Source: Sphingomonas sp. AR_OL41
Lineage (GTDB): Bacteria > Pseudomonadota > Alphaproteobacteria > Sphingomonadales > Sphingomonadaceae
Direction of reading: 5' to 3'
Assembly (NCBI RefSeq): GCF_029911635.1
Contig: NZ_JARYTI010000005.1
Coordinates: 62,001 to 126,000 of the forward strand
DNA: 64,000 nucleotides
The notes under the pieces are model-generated. The model searched no databases, was not told where the DNA came from, and was given only the letters and a program-made list of their open reading frames with translations. Every line of letters starts with the position of its first letter. Positions within the stretch are counted from its first letter, which is position 1. The position numbers were made by a program, and so were the translations under genes. Below are positions 27,547 to 38,027 of the stretch, in pieces.

Positions 27547-29025
27547 ATGCGCGAATTTCCGCAGACCATCCATTTCATCGGCCTGAACACGCCGCTGCGG
27601 ATGGAGAGCTCGATCCGCAACCTCCCGATGATCGGCCACCTGCCGGCGGAGATCCGCGGCGCCTTCTTCCGCGCGGTGCCCGACCCGGCGCATGTGCCGA
27701 TGCACGACGACGATGTCGCGCTGTCGGGCGACGGCATGATTTCGCGCTTCCGCTTCGAGGACGGGCAGGTCGATTACGACATCCGCTATGTCGAGACCGA
27801 GCGCTACCGGCTCGAACGTGCCGCGCGACGCGCGTTGTTCGGCCGCTACCGCAATCCCTTCACCGACGACCCCGAAGTTGCCGGCCGTGACCGCACCGTC
27901 GCCAACACGACCCCCGTCTGGCACGCCGGTCGGCTGTTTATGACCAAGGAAGATGGCCTGGCCTATGAGATCGACCCCGAGACGCTCGACACGATCGGGC
28001 GCTGGGATCTCTACGGCGCGCTGAAGTCCGAAACCTTCACCGCGCATCCGCGCGTCGATCCTGTTACCGGCGAGATGTTCTTCTTCGGTTATGAGGCGAG
28101 CGGACTGTGCAGCCGCGACATCGCCTATGGCATCGCCGACCGCGACGGCAACCTCGTTTCCGAACAATGGTTCGAGGCGCCCTATTGCGCCAGCGTGCAC
28201 GATTTCGCGATCACCGAGCGGCACGCGATCTTTCCGATCTTCCCGACGACGGCCGATCTCGATCGGCTCAAGGCCGGCGGGGCGCATTGGGCGCATCAGC
28301 AGGATCTCGAAAGCTGGGTCGGGATCATGCCGCGCTACGGCAAGGTCTCCGAAATGCGCTGGTTCAAGGGTCCCAAAGGCGTCTCCGCCTTCCATCTCGT
28401 CAACGCTTATGACGCGGGCGATCTGGTCCATCTCGACCTGTGTCTGACCGACACCAATGCCTTCGCCTTCATGCGCGAGGCGGGCGGCATCCATCGCCAG
28501 CCCTGGGAGATAGAGGGTGCTTTGACCCGCTGGACCTTCGATCTTACCCGCAACGACGACAGCTTCGAGGAACGCCCGATCGGCCCGCCGGGCGACCTGC
28601 CGCGCGTGCGCGACATGGATCAGGGCAGGCCCTACCCCTTCGTCTTTTATTGCAGCATGAACCCGACCGGCGGCCCGCCGCTGCCCGGTGGCCCGGTCGG
28701 CGCCGCCTTCAACGCGCTGGTGCGGCTCGAACCCGAAAGCGGCCGTGTCACGACGATGGCGCTGCCGCCGGAAATGGCGATCAGCGAGCCCGTCCACCTG
28801 CCCGCCGCAGTCGAAGGGCATGACGGCTGGTTGCTGACGGTGGTCGACCGCCGCACCGGCGAGAGCGCGTTCGAGTCCGAGCTTTGGGTGATCAACGCCG
28901 GCGACATCACCGCCGGCGCAGTCGCGCGCGTGCCGCTGCCGGTGAGGCTGCGACCACAGGTCCACGGCGCCTGGGTATCGGCAGATCAACTCGCTCACCG
29001 CGCGGCCAGGCCGGTCACCGCCTGA
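27547..29025 (+). CDS. Carotenoid-oxygenase family dioxygenase (lignostilbene dioxygenase type)
   Basis: A 492-residue beta-propeller non-heme iron enzyme. The four iron-ligand histidines can be placed in TAHPRVDP, SVHDFAITE, FHLVNA and, near the C-terminus, VHGAWV. The opening block HFIGLNTPLRMES and GEMFFFGYEA agree with the bacterial lignostilbene-alpha,beta-dioxygenase branch, which cleaves the central double bond of stilbenes to two aldehydes. In a lignin-catabolic island a stilbene made from phenylcoumaran or diarylpropane units is a likely substrate; an apocarotenoid is the alternative. Confidence 0.9.
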   Translation: MREFPQTIHFIGLNTPLRMESSIRNLPMIGHLPAEIRGAFFRAVPDPAHVPMHDDDVALSGDGMISRFRFEDGQVDYDIRYVETERYRLERAARRALFGRYRNPFTDDPEVAGRDRTVANTTPVWHAGRLFMTKEDGLAYEIDPETLDTIGRWDLYGALKSETFTAHPRVDPVTGEMFFFGYEASGLCSRDIAYGIADRDGNLVSEQWFEAPYCASVHDFAITERHAIFPIFPTTADLDRLKAGGAHWAHQQDLESWVGIMPRYGKVSEMRWFKGPKGVSAFHLVNAYDAGDLVHLDLCLTDTNAFAFMREAGGIHRQPWEIEGALTRWTFDLTRNDDSFEERPIGPPGDLPRVRDMDQGRPYPFVFYCSMNPTGGPPLPGGPVGAAFNALVRLEPESGRVTTMALPPEMAISEPVHLPAAVEGHDGWLLTVVDRRTGESAFESELWVINAGDITAGAVARVPLPVRLRPQVHGAWVSADQLAHRAARPVTA

Positions 29026-29065
29026 CGAGCCTTCAGGTCAGGCGCCGGAACGCGCCGGGCCCGGT

Positions 29066-30082
29066 TCAATTGACACGGATCACGACCTTGCCGAACAGAT
29101 CGGCCGAAGCCTGATACTCATAGGCCTGCCGCGCCGCGTCGAAGTCGAAGACGCGGCCGATGACCGGCTTGATCCCGGTCACGTCGATCGCGCGGTTGAG
29201 TGCGATCGCCATCGCCGCCGAGCCGACGAAGATGCCGCGCAGGCTGGCGCCCTTGAACATCAGCGCGTGTGGGCCGGTTTCGCCCTCACGCGTCAGCACC
29301 CCGATCAGCGCGACCTCGCCGCCGAAGCCGACCGCCGCCATCGATTGCTGGAGTGTGCCCGCGCCGCCGACCTCGACAACGTGATCGACCCCACCGCCGG
29401 CCAGTTCGGCCGCCGCGGCGCCCCAGTTGGGGGTCGTGCGATAGTTGATCGTCGCGTCGACACCGAGCGCGCGGATGCGGGCGAGTTTCTCGTCGGACGA
29501 CGATGTGGCGATGACGCGCGCGCCGGCCGCCTTGGCGATCGATAGCGCCAGCAGCGAGACACCGCCGGTCCCGAGCAGCAGCACGCTGCGGCCCGGCCCC
29601 ACGGCACGCGGCCCCTCCATCAGCGCGTTCCAGGCGGTTACCCCAGCGCACGGCAAGGTCGCAGCTTCCTCAAACGACAGGCTTTCAGCGATCGGCACGA
29701 TGCCATATTCAGGCAAGACGACATATTCGCTGAGCATACCCGGCGCGGGCACCGCGCCCAACGCCACGCCGGGATTTGGCACGGGTGGACCCGCGCGCCA
29801 GTTCTGGAAGAAAGTGCCAGCCACGCGATCGCCGGGCTTCGTCCCGAAGACGCCCGGCCCGACCGCCTCGACGATACCGGCACCATCGGACAAAGGCGTA
29901 ATGTCACGGTCGATCGAACCGCCAAAATATTGCCCCTGGACGATCATCTGATCGCGATAGTTGAGCGAGCAGGCATGGACGCGGATCAGCACCTGACCCG
30001 GGCCGGGGCTCGGCTTGTCCTGCTCGACCATCGCCAGATCATCAAGCGAGTGCGCGCCGGCGCGCAGTTGCCACATCCGCAT
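29066..30082 (-). CDS. Zinc-independent MDR-family alcohol dehydrogenase / quinone reductase
   Basis: A 338-residue medium-chain dehydrogenase: RIHACSLNYRDQMIVQG near residue 35, PLSDGAGIVEAVG, ATLPCAGVTAWNAL and the NAD(P) motif LLLGTGGVSLLALSIAKAAGARV. The Cys/Asp/His set of zinc-dependent alcohol dehydrogenases is replaced by Asn-Tyr-Arg, which favours the quinone-oxidoreductase-like or enone-reductase branch. ATG 30082 is chosen for the GGGAG 5 bases upstream; the longer open frame above is not family-like. It is preceded by a TTGTATG element at 30131. Confidence 0.87.
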   Translation of the reverse strand: MRMWQLRAGAHSLDDLAMVEQDKPSPGPGQVLIRVHACSLNYRDQMIVQGQYFGGSIDRDITPLSDGAGIVEAVGPGVFGTKPGDRVAGTFFQNWRAGPPVPNPGVALGAVPAPGMLSEYVVLPEYGIVPIAESLSFEEAATLPCAGVTAWNALMEGPRAVGPGRSVLLLGTGGVSLLALSIAKAAGARVIATSSSDEKLARIRALGVDATINYRTTPNWGAAAAELAGGGVDHVVEVGGAGTLQQSMAAVGFGGEVALIGVLTREGETGPHALMFKGASLRGIFVGSAAMAIALNRAIDVTGIKPVIGRVFDFDAARQAYEYQASADLFGKVVIRVN

Positions 30083-30171
30083 ATGCTCTCCCAACTTTTC
30101 GCTTTGTACCGGCTGAAATCTGTCGCTAGATTGTATGTAAGGCAAGCGGTTTGACAAGCTGCACGAAGGGG

Positions 30172-30453
30172 ATGAACGTCGCGATGAAGACTGTGCCGCA
30201 GGCGACCATTCCCTCGCGTGACAGCGACGAGCCCGTCGCGCTGCAACTCGTTGCGGACACGCTCGAAGCGCGGCTGACCCAGGCGATCGCCGATCTACGC
30301 GCATCACCGGCGGACCCGGCGACCCGCGACGAGGCCTTTCGTCACGCCTGTCGCCGCGACGCCATCGCCACGATCGAACGCGCACGTGCGATCGGCCTGT
30401 TCCGCCGCGCGACATCGGGGACCAAGGTAACGGCCTGTCAGAAGCGCGCCTGA
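30172..30453 (+). CDS. Small hypothetical protein
   Basis: A possible 93-residue protein starting MNVAMKTVPQ, with a GAAGGGG sequence just before the start. It is helix-rich with a charged middle (DEAFRHACRRDAIATIERARAIG) and ends in a basic tail. No family was recognised. It lies divergent from the MDR gene and before the low-GC intergenic stretch. It may be a chance open frame; coding potential is moderate. Confidence 0.4.
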   Translation: MNVAMKTVPQATIPSRDSDEPVALQLVADTLEARLTQAIADLRASPADPATRDEAFRHACRRDAIATIERARAIGLFRRATSGTKVTACQKRA

Positions 30454-30909
30454 ACCGTGGCGCGGCCAAGGGCCCGCTCGCTTGATCGCGGACGGTTCGG
30501 ATTTTGCGCTGATTGCTTTGAACGCACTCCGTTTTCCCTGCCATTGGTCGCGCATTTTTTTATTTTCCCTGCCAAATCATACTTATCGCTTCATTACTGA
30601 TACTTAGCGCAAAGCTGGCAGGGAATTGGCAGGGAAAGCGCGCGCACCGAAACAGGGCACGACGCGGCGACGACGGGACGCGCCCGCGCCAGCGTTGCAT
30701 GCTTCACGGTAGAAAAGAGCCGGCGCGATCATGCCATGTCCGCCGGGCGGTTGAATCGCGGGATTCGGCATAACGTACCGCGCCCAAGGCCTCGAACGTC
30801 ACTCCCACTCCATTGTCTGCTCATGGTATAATGTGTTGAAATAGAACAGAAACCATTACCGCGCAGGACCACATTCTGACTCGGGAACCGACAAAATGTT
30901 ACGCTGTCG
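30454..30909. other. Gene-poor, locally AT-rich stretch
   Basis: No convincing gene is seen in these 456 bases. The first part holds the TTTCCCTGCCA repeat cluster. From about 30.8 kb the base composition becomes visibly richer in A+T than the neighbours (for example GGTATAATGTGTTGAAATAG), which points to acquired or decaying DNA running into the msrB relic. Confidence 0.6.
30532..30637. repeat. Four copies of TTTCCCTGCCA (two direct, two inverted)
   Basis: TTTTCCCTGCCA occurs at 30532-30543 and 30563-30574. Its complement TGGCAGGGAA occurs at 30616-30625 and 30627-30636. The arms could fold into a large hairpin or act as a double binding site or a recombination site. No gene or transposase is attached. 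Confidence 0.8.
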
Positions 30910-31455
30910 ATGTTAAAGAAAGAGTCCGACGAAAATTCATTTTCAGCTTTCACCAACGATCGGTGTCAGTCGGTAGTATTTCACTTTGTACCCGGCCACG
31001 ATATGCCAGACTCAGCGTTTTCGAAAAGCCGTCAGCAGAGCATATCTGCACATCGCGTCGGAACCGAGTCACTCCGCTCTATCCATCCGACCTGTTCCCA
31101 TACCTCAGCAGCGGTGCGGCCAGATGCCGTCCTCAGAACAACAGCAACCGAGAGCCCATATTCGAGCCCGCTCAACGGCGAGCATAGGAGCGGCGTTTTC
31201 GCCTCTGCCGGTTGCGCCCCAATACTCTTCGCACCAGCCACGAAATTCGACAGCGGCACCGGCTGGCCGAGCTTCGATGACCATCTCCCGCATGCCGTAG
31301 CCGAGCGTTCGGACACCGATTTCGGGATGACACGAACCGAGGTTCATTGTGCCCGATGCGCGGGGCATCTCGGGCACGTCTTCAACGACGGACCCAGGCC
31401 CACCGGCCCGCGCTACTACATGAACGGTGCCGCCCCGCGTTTCAGCGCGGCCTGA
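30910..31455 (+). pseudogene. Degenerate methionine-R-sulfoxide reductase (MsrB relic)
   Basis: From about base 31125 the frame reads as MsrB: a VLRTTATESPYSSPLN start region, ATKFDSGTGWPSFDD, GMTRTEVHCARCAGHLGHVFNDGP and PTGPRYYMNG. The catalytic cysteine of the RYCMN motif is Tyr (codon TAC), and the first zinc cysteine (FxCxGC) is Ser (FASAGC). One residue is inserted before LF. The ~70 residues before the domain are not family-like and come from an AT-rich stretch. The domain remains open over its whole length but should be inactive as a reductase. It ends just before a SigF-type promoter. Confidence 0.8.
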
Positions 31456-31476
31456 CGGCAAAATGCACGCGCCGGT

Positions 31477-31502
31477 GTAACCAGACGCCGGGTCGCGACG
31501 AA
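31477..31502 (+). promoter_or_regulatory. SigF-type promoter before YkgJ gene
   Basis: GTAACC at 31477-31482, exactly 16 bases, then CGAA at 31499-31502. The start codon of the cysteine-cluster gene lies 38 bases downstream. Confidence 0.75.
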
Positions 31503-31539
31503 CATCCAGGCGGTGGCCACCGTCTGGAGATTCCCCGTC

Positions 31540-32313
31540 ATGAACAGCGCGACGAGGATATGCTTCGACTGCACGCAATGCGGGCGATGCTGCCACGATC
31601 TGCGGCTCACGCTGAGCCTTGACGAGGCGATCGTCTGGGCCGGCAACGGCCATCAGGTCCAGCTGCTGTGCGAGGCGATCCCCTGGCCGCGCGACCCGTT
31701 GCCGGACGAGCGCGAACTTGCCAGCCGGCGTGACACCTCCTTCGCCGTCGAGATCGGCGGCATGCCGTTTCGCGTCCATGTGATGCTGGTGGCCTATCAT
31801 CAGGGGGCGTGCCCGCATCTCCAGTCAGACATGCGCTGCGGCAATTATGCGAACAGACCCCGAATCTGTCGGATCTATCCGCTCGAAAGCCGCCCGTTCA
31901 CGCCGATGGCGCCGGCGTCCAGAAAATGCCCTGACGAGGCCTGGACCGCCAAAGCCCCTGTCCTGCTGGAGGACGGCGTCGTCGCCGACCGGGCCGCGCA
32001 GGAGATCGTGGCGGCACACCGTCAGGCACGGATCGACGACACGGCCGCACTGGAAGCGGCGTGCGCCCAGCTCGGCATCTCGGACGCCGCCTTTGCCGGC
32101 GATGGCATGGCGGTCCATGCGCCCGCCCCTGCCATCCTGGCGGACAGCCTGGGCCGGGCGCGCGCGGCCTCCTATGCGCTCGCCGGTATCGGCCATTGGG
32201 AGATCGTGACCAACCGGCAGGCGACGCTCGAGTTGCTGCGCGAGGCTCAATGCCCGGCGCGTCTGGTGTCATCGGCCGCGGCCTTTCTCGGGTCGTTCGA
32301 ACCCGATTCATGA
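31540..32313 (+). CDS. YkgJ-family cysteine-cluster protein
   Basis: A 257-residue cytoplasmic protein whose N-terminal ~110 residues hold the zinc/iron-chelating YkgJ cluster: CFDCTQCGRCC at 8-18, then GACPHL, MRCGNY and RICRIYPLE. The C-terminal half is helical and not recognised. ATG 31540 is preferred to the in-frame GTG 27 bases upstream because it begins right before the cluster. A perfect GTAACC-N16-CGAA promoter precedes it, so it probably belongs to the metal-stress regulon of SigF. The actual biochemical role of YkgJ-type proteins is poorly defined. Confidence 0.85.
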   Translation: MNSATRICFDCTQCGRCCHDLRLTLSLDEAIVWAGNGHQVQLLCEAIPWPRDPLPDERELASRRDTSFAVEIGGMPFRVHVMLVAYHQGACPHLQSDMRCGNYANRPRICRIYPLESRPFTPMAPASRKCPDEAWTAKAPVLLEDGVVADRAAQEIVAAHRQARIDDTAALEAACAQLGISDAAFAGDGMAVHAPAPAILADSLGRARAASYALAGIGHWEIVTNRQATLELLREAQCPARLVSSAAAFLGSFEPDS

Positions 32314-35300
32314 TCAGCCGGCCGGATCGGTCAGCGATCGACGCCGCAGCAGCAGATAGGCAGCGGGCACGACCAGCATCGACAGCAAAGGTGCTGTGAG
32401 CATGCCGCCGATCATCGGTGCCGCTATACGGCTCATCACCTCGGCACCGACGCCGTGCCCGATCAGGATCGGGAACAGGCCGGCAAGGATCACGGCCACC
32501 GTCATTGCCTTGGGCCGCACGCGGAGCAACGCGCCTTCGCGGATCGCTTCCTCGGCCTGGGCGGCGGAAGGCTCCGGCCCGCGGGCCGCGAGTGCCTGTT
32601 TCAGGTAGATCAGCATCACGACCCCGAACTCGGCCGACACGCCGGCGAGCGCGATGAACCCGACCCCGGTCGCGACCGACTGGTTGTAGCCGAGCAGATA
32701 GAGCGTCCAGACACCACCGGTCAGCGCGAACGGCAATGTCGCCATGATCAGCACCGCTTCGTCGAGCCGTCGGAACGTCGCGTAAAGCAGCAGGAAGATG
32801 ATCAGCAGCGTCGCCGGTATCACCAGCTTCAGCCGTTCAGCCGCACGCTCCAGATATTCGAACTGGCCGGTATAGGCGATGCTGATGCCGGGCGAGAGCT
32901 TCACGCCCTGGGCGACCGCCTTCTGGATGTCACCGACCACCGACGCCAGCGCCCGTCCGCGCGTGTCGATATAGACCCAGCTGGTCGGCCGGCCATTCTC
33001 GCTGCGGAGCATCGGCGGCCCCTCGGTCACGCGGATGTCCGCCACGGTGCCGAGCGTGACCTGCTGGAGCGACGGCGTCAGCACCGGAAGATTCTGAAGC
33101 GCATCGACGCTGTCGCGCAGTTCGCGCGGATAGCGCAGGCTGATCGGGTAGCGCGCCAGGCCGTCGACGGCCTGGCCGACCGTCACGCCGCCGATCGCGC
33201 CCGACACCATGCTTTGCACGTCGGCGATGTTGAGCCCGTAGCGCGCGGCCGCCGCGCGATCGATCTTCACATCGATATAGCGCCCGCCGGTCAGCCGCTC
33301 GACGAGCGCCGAGCTCACGCCGGGCACGTTCTTCGCCACGCGCTCGACATCGCGCGCGACCCGGTCGATCTCGGCGAGATCCGATCCCGATACCTTGACC
33401 CCGATCGGGCTCTTTATGCCGGTTGCGAGCATGTCGATCCGGTTGCGGATCGGTGGCACCCAAAGATTGGCGAGACCGGGCAGCTTCACCGTCCGGTCGA
33501 GCTCCTCGACCAGCTTTTCGAGCGTCATGCCGGCGCGCCACTGATCGCGCGGCTTGAACCGGATCGTCGTCTCGAACATCTCGAGCGGCGCCGGATCGGT
33601 CGCGGTCTCGGCGCGGCCGGCCTTGCCGAACACCGACTCGACCTCCGGCACCGTCTTGATCAGCCGATCGGTCTGCTGGAGCAGGCGTGACGCCTGCGCG
33701 GTCGAGATGCCCGGGAGCGCCGAAGGCATATAGAGCAGGTCGCCCTCGTTCATCTGCGGCATGAACTCGCTGCCGAGCTGGCTGACCGGCCAGGCCGTGG
33801 TGGCGAAGACGAGGGCGGCAAGGGCGAGCGTGGCCCTGGGCCGCAGCATCACCCAGTCGAGTGCGGGGCGATAGATCGCGGTCAGCCAGCGGTTGATCGG
33901 ATTGCTGCGTTCGGCCGGGATGCGGCCGCGGATCAGCCAGCCCATCAGCACCGGCACCAGGGTCACCGACAGCAAGGCCGCGCCCGCCATGGCATAGGTC
34001 TTGGTGAAGGCGAGTGGCGCGAACAGCCGGCCTTCCTGGCCCTGGAGACTGAACACCGGAATGAACGAGAAGGTGATGATCAGCAGGCTGAGAAACAGCG
34101 CCGGCCCGACCTCGCTCGCCGCGGTCGTGATCACCCGCCAGCGTTCCTCGCCGGCGAGTGTTTCGCCGGGATGGTCGTGCGCCCAGCGTTCGAAATGCTT
34201 GTGCGCGTTCTCGATCATCACGACGGCTGCATCGACCATCGCGCCGATCGCGATGGCGATCCCGCCCAACGACATGATGTTGGCGTTCACGCCCTGGAGG
34301 CGCATCACGAGGAACGCGATGAGCACGCCGATGGGCAGCGTCAGGATCGCGACCAGCGCCGAGCGCGCGTGCCACAGGAATAGCGCGCAGACGATCGCAA
34401 CGACCAGGAACTCCTCGAGCAACTTGCCCTGGAGATTATCGACCGCGGCATCGATCAGCGCCGAGCGATCATAGGTCGTTACCAGCTCGACGCCGGCCGG
34501 CAGGCTGCGCTTCAGTTCCTCCAGTTTCGCCTTCACCGCACCGATCGTCTCGCGGGCATTCTTGCCCGAGCGCAGGATGACGACGCCGCCCGCGACCTCG
34601 CCCTGGCCGTTCAGCTCGGCGACACCCCGCCGCATTTCGGGCCCGATCTGGACTGTCGCGACCTCGCCGAGCGTTACCGGCACGCCGCCGGCCGCGGTCT
34701 TCAGCGGCACGCCCCGGAAATCGTCGAGCGTCTTCAGATAGCCGCTGGCGCGAACGGTATATTCCGCCTCGCCAAGCTCGACGACCGAACCGCCCGCCTC
34801 CTGATTGGCGCGCATCAGGGCATCGCTCACCATCGCCTGGGTGACGCCGTAGGACACCAGCTTGGCCGGATCGAGCACGACCTGATATTCACGGACCATG
34901 CCGCCAATCGCCGCGACCTCGGCGACCCCGGGGACGCTTTTCAATTCGTAGCGCAGGAACCAGTCCTGGATCGATCGCAGCTGCGACAGGTCATGCCGGC
35001 CGGTCTTGTCGACCAGGGCATATTCATAGACCCAGCCCACCCCGGTCGCATCGGGTCCGAGCGAGGCGGTCGCGCCCGCCGGCAGGCGCCCCTGCACCTG
35101 GGATAGATATTCGAGCACGCGACTGCGCGCCCAATAAAGGTCGGTGCCATCCTCGAACAGCACATACACATAGCTGTCGCCCGTGAAGGAATAGCCGCGC
35201 ACCACCCGAGCACCCGGCACCGACAGCATCGTCGTCGTCAGCGGATAGGTGATCTGGTTCTCGACCAGCTGTGGCGCCTGGCCGGGATAGCTGGTGCGGA

Positions 35301-35445
35301 TGATGACCTGGACGTCGGACAAATCGGGCAGCGCATCGATCGGCGTCGAGCGCACCGCGACCAGCCCGGCCGCCACCAGCACCAGCGCGGCGAGCAGCAC
35401 CAGGACGCGCATCCGCACGGCCCCGCGAATGACCGCCGCGATCAT
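32314..35445 (-). CDS. cusA: Heavy-metal RND efflux pump, inner-membrane transporter (CusA/CzcA type)
   Basis: A 1043-residue RND transporter, normal length for the HME subfamily. It begins [22 protein letters not shown] (first membrane helix), has the periplasmic porter domains with [19 protein letters not shown], the [27 protein letters not shown] transmembrane block with the proton-relay Asp, and the C-terminal helices ending [18 protein letters not shown]. With CusB and CusC it exports Cu(I)/Ag(I) or divalent metals from periplasm or cytoplasm. The MIENAHKH segment and the neighbouring Met-rich proteins favour copper/silver, but CzcA-type Zn/Co specificity cannot be excluded. Confidence 0.92.
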   Translation of the reverse strand: MIAAVIRGAVRMRVLVLLAALVLVAAGLVAVRSTPIDALPDLSDVQVIIRTSYPGQAPQLVENQITYPLTTTMLSVPGARVVRGYSFTGDSYVYVLFEDGTDLYWARSRVLEYLSQVQGRLPAGATASLGPDATGVGWVYEYALVDKTGRHDLSQLRSIQDWFLRYELKSVPGVAEVAAIGGMVREYQVVLDPAKLVSYGVTQAMVSDALMRANQEAGGSVVELGEAEYTVRASGYLKTLDDFRGVPLKTAAGGVPVTLGEVATVQIGPEMRRGVAELNGQGEVAGGVVILRSGKNARETIGAVKAKLEELKRSLPAGVELVTTYDRSALIDAAVDNLQGKLLEEFLVVAIVCALFLWHARSALVAILTLPIGVLIAFLVMRLQGVNANIMSLGGIAIAIGAMVDAAVVMIENAHKHFERWAHDHPGETLAGEERWRVITTAASEVGPALFLSLLIITFSFIPVFSLQGQEGRLFAPLAFTKTYAMAGAALLSVTLVPVLMGWLIRGRIPAERSNPINRWLTAIYRPALDWVMLRPRATLALAALVFATTAWPVSQLGSEFMPQMNEGDLLYMPSALPGISTAQASRLLQQTDRLIKTVPEVESVFGKAGRAETATDPAPLEMFETTIRFKPRDQWRAGMTLEKLVEELDRTVKLPGLANLWVPPIRNRIDMLATGIKSPIGVKVSGSDLAEIDRVARDVERVAKNVPGVSSALVERLTGGRYIDVKIDRAAAARYGLNIADVQSMVSGAIGGVTVGQAVDGLARYPISLRYPRELRDSVDALQNLPVLTPSLQQVTLGTVADIRVTEGPPMLRSENGRPTSWVYIDTRGRALASVVGDIQKAVAQGVKLSPGISIAYTGQFEYLERAAERLKLVIPATLLIIFLLLYATFRRLDEAVLIMATLPFALTGGVWTLYLLGYNQSVATGVGFIALAGVSAEFGVVMLIYLKQALAARGPEPSAAQAEEAIREGALLRVRPKAMTVAVILAGLFPILIGHGVGAEVMSRIAAPMIGGMLTAPLLSMLVVPAAYLLLRRRSLTDPAG

Positions 35446-36695
35446 CGCCGCGCGCCTGCACGCGTCATCGCATCGCCGCCAAGCGGCCTGGCGTCGATCC
35501 CGCTGAGGTTCGCCTCGGAATCGAGCAAGAACTGCCCCGAGGCGACCACCTTCTCGCCCTGGACGAGTCCGGCGAGGATCTCCGTCCTGCCGCCCCCTTC
35601 CCGGCCGATCCGCACTTCCACCGGCCGGTAAAGACCAGCGGCGCCGGCAACCATCACGAGCACCCGCTTCCCGGTCCGGATAACCGCCTCGCTCGGCACC
35701 AGCAGGCCCGAGCTCCCCTCCCCGCCGATATGGACGGTCGCAAACATGCCCGGCCGCAAGCGGCGGCCCGGATTGGGGAGCTCGATCCGCACGGTCAGGG
35801 TGCGGCTGTCGATCTGGGCGGTCGGCAGGATCGCGACCACCCGGCCGGCGACGTTTTCGCCCGGGAAGGCGGTCAGCTCGGCGCGCACTGGCCGCCCGAC
35901 CCGCAGCAGCCCGGCCTGGGCCTCGGGCACAGCGGCATTGAGCCAGATGGTCCCAAGCCCTGATATCTGCGCCAGCGTCTGGCCGCTGGCGAGCGTCATC
36001 CCGGCACGCACTTCGAGTGTCTGGATCACCCCGCCGATCGGAGCGCGGATCGTCGTCATCCCACGCCCGCCGGGACCGCCCGCGCCGAGCAGGCGCAGGC
36101 GATCGCGCGCGGCGGCGATCAGCGCGGCGTCGCCGGTGCGGCGCACCGCCTGATATTCGACCTGCGCTCCACCCCATTCCGGCACGAGCATATCGGCGAG
36201 CGGGGCGCCAGCCGCGATCACGTCGCCCGGCGCGCGCGCATAGACGCGCTGCACGAACCCACCTGCCCGCGCCTGGACGATCGCGACATCGCGCTGGTTG
36301 AAATCAAGGCTGCCGGTGACGGTGAGATCGGACGCGAGCGTGCCGCGCTCGACGGTCGCGAGACGGATGCCGAGACTCTGCACTGCCGCCGGATCGACAC
36401 CCACGCCGGGCGGCTCCCGCCCCGCGTCCCCGGCGGCATTACCACCTTCAGCGTAGCGCGCGACCAGCTCCATATCCATGAAGGGCGACTTGCCCGGCTT
36501 GTCGAAATGCTGCGCGGGCACCATCGGGTCATAATAATAAAGGACCTTGCCGGGCGTGCCCGCCGGCAAAGTCGTGGACGCAGCGTCGGGCGCGGTCAGA
36601 CGGGCGGCGGCAAAACCGATCGCGCCGCACGCGACGATGGCGAGCGCGACCGCGCGGCCGGCCGGGTTGGTCGGGATGAGATCGCGCGGCGTCAT
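35442..36695 (-). CDS. cusB: RND periplasmic adaptor (CusB type) with heavy-metal-binding domain
   Basis: A 417-residue membrane-fusion protein: an N-terminal membrane anchor, then the heavy-metal-binding domain [26 protein letters not shown] (about 50-75) found in CusB, then the HlyD lipoyl and beta-barrel parts ([42 protein letters not shown]). The start and stop overlap its neighbours by ATGA on both sides (36692-36695 and 35442-35445), so the three pump genes form a coupled operon. Confidence 0.92.
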   Translation of the reverse strand: MTPRDLIPTNPAGRAVALAIVACGAIGFAAARLTAPDAASTTLPAGTPGKVLYYYDPMVPAQHFDKPGKSPFMDMELVARYAEGGNAAGDAGREPPGVGVDPAAVQSLGIRLATVERGTLASDLTVTGSLDFNQRDVAIVQARAGGFVQRVYARAPGDVIAAGAPLADMLVPEWGGAQVEYQAVRRTGDAALIAAARDRLRLLGAGGPGGRGMTTIRAPIGGVIQTLEVRAGMTLASGQTLAQISGLGTIWLNAAVPEAQAGLLRVGRPVRAELTAFPGENVAGRVVAILPTAQIDSRTLTVRIELPNPGRRLRPGMFATVHIGGEGSSGLLVPSEAVIRTGKRVLVMVAGAAGLYRPVEVRIGREGGGRTEILAGLVQGEKVVASGQFLLDSEANLSGIDARPLGGDAMTRAGARR

Positions 36696-37933
36696 CGCGT
36701 TTCGCTCCGATAGGTCAGGGTGAGCCGCGCGCCGTCGATGGCGACCAGCGCCTCGCGGTCGAGCGTCACCAGCAGGGCGTCGGCCAAGGCGATATGCGCC
36801 TCGACCACATCGACGAGGCTCGCGCGGCCCGCGCCATAGCTCGCCGTTTCGAGATCGACGCGCTCGCGCGCCAGCGGCTCGAACGTCTCGCGCGCACGCA
36901 TCCACTGCGCATGGTGCATCACATGGTCAGCGATCGCGGTGTCGAGGCCGGCGGCCAGCGTGCGCCGCGCCGCCTCGCGCTCGGCCCGCACCCGGTCGGC
37001 ATCCGCCTGCCGCGCCGCGATCAGCGGTTCCTGCCGATGCCGCTTGAACAGCGGCAGGCCGATCGTCACGCCCGCCGACACATAGTCGCCAAAGCGCGGG
37101 TCACGGCGCTGATAGCTGAAATCGACCCCGAAATCGGGCCGCCGCCCGGCCTGGGCAAGCCCGACGTCCGCCTCGGCCTGGCCGATCCGCGCGGCAATGG
37201 TCGCAAGCACCGGGTTCGCATCGAGCGCGGCGCGGAGGAGCGGGCCATCGACCGCAAAATCAGGCATCGCGCCGGCAACGACCGGCGCCGCGTCGCCGGT
37301 CCACCGGACAAGATCGGCGCGCGCGCGCGCAACAGCCGACACCAGCTCGTCGCGGCGGTCGGCGAGCATGGCAAGCGACTGCCGCCCGGCCAGTATCTGT
37401 GCCGGCCTGGCGCGACCGGATGCGACCGCACCCGGCGTCGTTGCGACAAGCCCGTCGAGCCGCGTCCGCACCGCATCGAGCGCGGCCAGCCGACGCTCCG
37501 CAAAGGCGAGCGTGATCCAGGCGACTGCGGTCTCGACCTCAACGGTGCGCGCCTCGGCCAGTATCTCCGCATCGGCCGCGGCGATATCGGTATCGGCCCG
37601 GGCCTGCTGGGCGTGGCGCTTGGCGAGGTTGGGAAAGTCCTGCGACACGCCGATGCGTGCCCAGGTGAAATTGTCGCGCGACGGCGCGAACGCCAGCGGC
37701 CCCGACACTGGAAAGCTGTCGGCGCCGAGCGACAATTTGGGATCGGGAAGCGCTCCGGCGGCCAGGCGTGCTGCCCGGCTGGCATCTGCCCCCCGCGCGC
37801 TGGCCTGGAGCGACGGGGCATTGGCGCGGGCGCGGGCAAGCGCCTCGTCAAAGGTGAGCGGCCCGGCCTGCGCCGGAAGGGCCACAAGAGCGGACGCGGC
37901 CAGCGCCGCGCCCAGCAAAGGGTATCTGATCAT
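36692..37933 (-). CDS. cusC: Outer-membrane efflux protein (TolC/CusC type)
   Basis: A 413-residue protein with a signal peptide ending ALPAQAG, then duplicated OEP halves with the alternating Ala-rich helices (TFDEALARARANAPSLQASARG, VGLPLFKRHRQEPLIAARQADADRVRAEREAARRTL). It is the outer-membrane channel of the pump. It is the first of the three coupled genes; 94 bases separate it from the small exported protein upstream. No lipobox is seen, unlike many CusC proteins. Confidence 0.88.
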   Translation of the reverse strand: MIRYPLLGAALAASALVALPAQAGPLTFDEALARARANAPSLQASARGADASRAARLAAGALPDPKLSLGADSFPVSGPLAFAPSRDNFTWARIGVSQDFPNLAKRHAQQARADTDIAAADAEILAEARTVEVETAVAWITLAFAERRLAALDAVRTRLDGLVATTPGAVASGRARPAQILAGRQSLAMLADRRDELVSAVARARADLVRWTGDAAPVVAGAMPDFAVDGPLLRAALDANPVLATIAARIGQAEADVGLAQAGRRPDFGVDFSYQRRDPRFGDYVSAGVTIGLPLFKRHRQEPLIAARQADADRVRAEREAARRTLAAGLDTAIADHVMHHAQWMRARETFEPLARERVDLETASYGAGRASLVDVVEAHIALADALLVTLDREALVAIDGARLTLTYRSETR

Positions 37934-38027
37934 GAGAATCCCGATCGGTATCGGCGCCTGGGCGCGGAAGGCGAGATGACCGGCGGGGCCTGCGCCCCGC
38001 CGGTCGGTCGTCAACGTGAGGCGGGAA

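Noticed and set aside
27382..28998. 538-codon frame antisense to the stilbene-type dioxygenase
   Set aside because: No motif, composition typical of an antisense shadow of a GC-rich gene.
30729..30956. 75-codon minus-strand frame in the AT-rich gap
   Set aside because: No family, no ribosome site, and it lies in decaying sequence.
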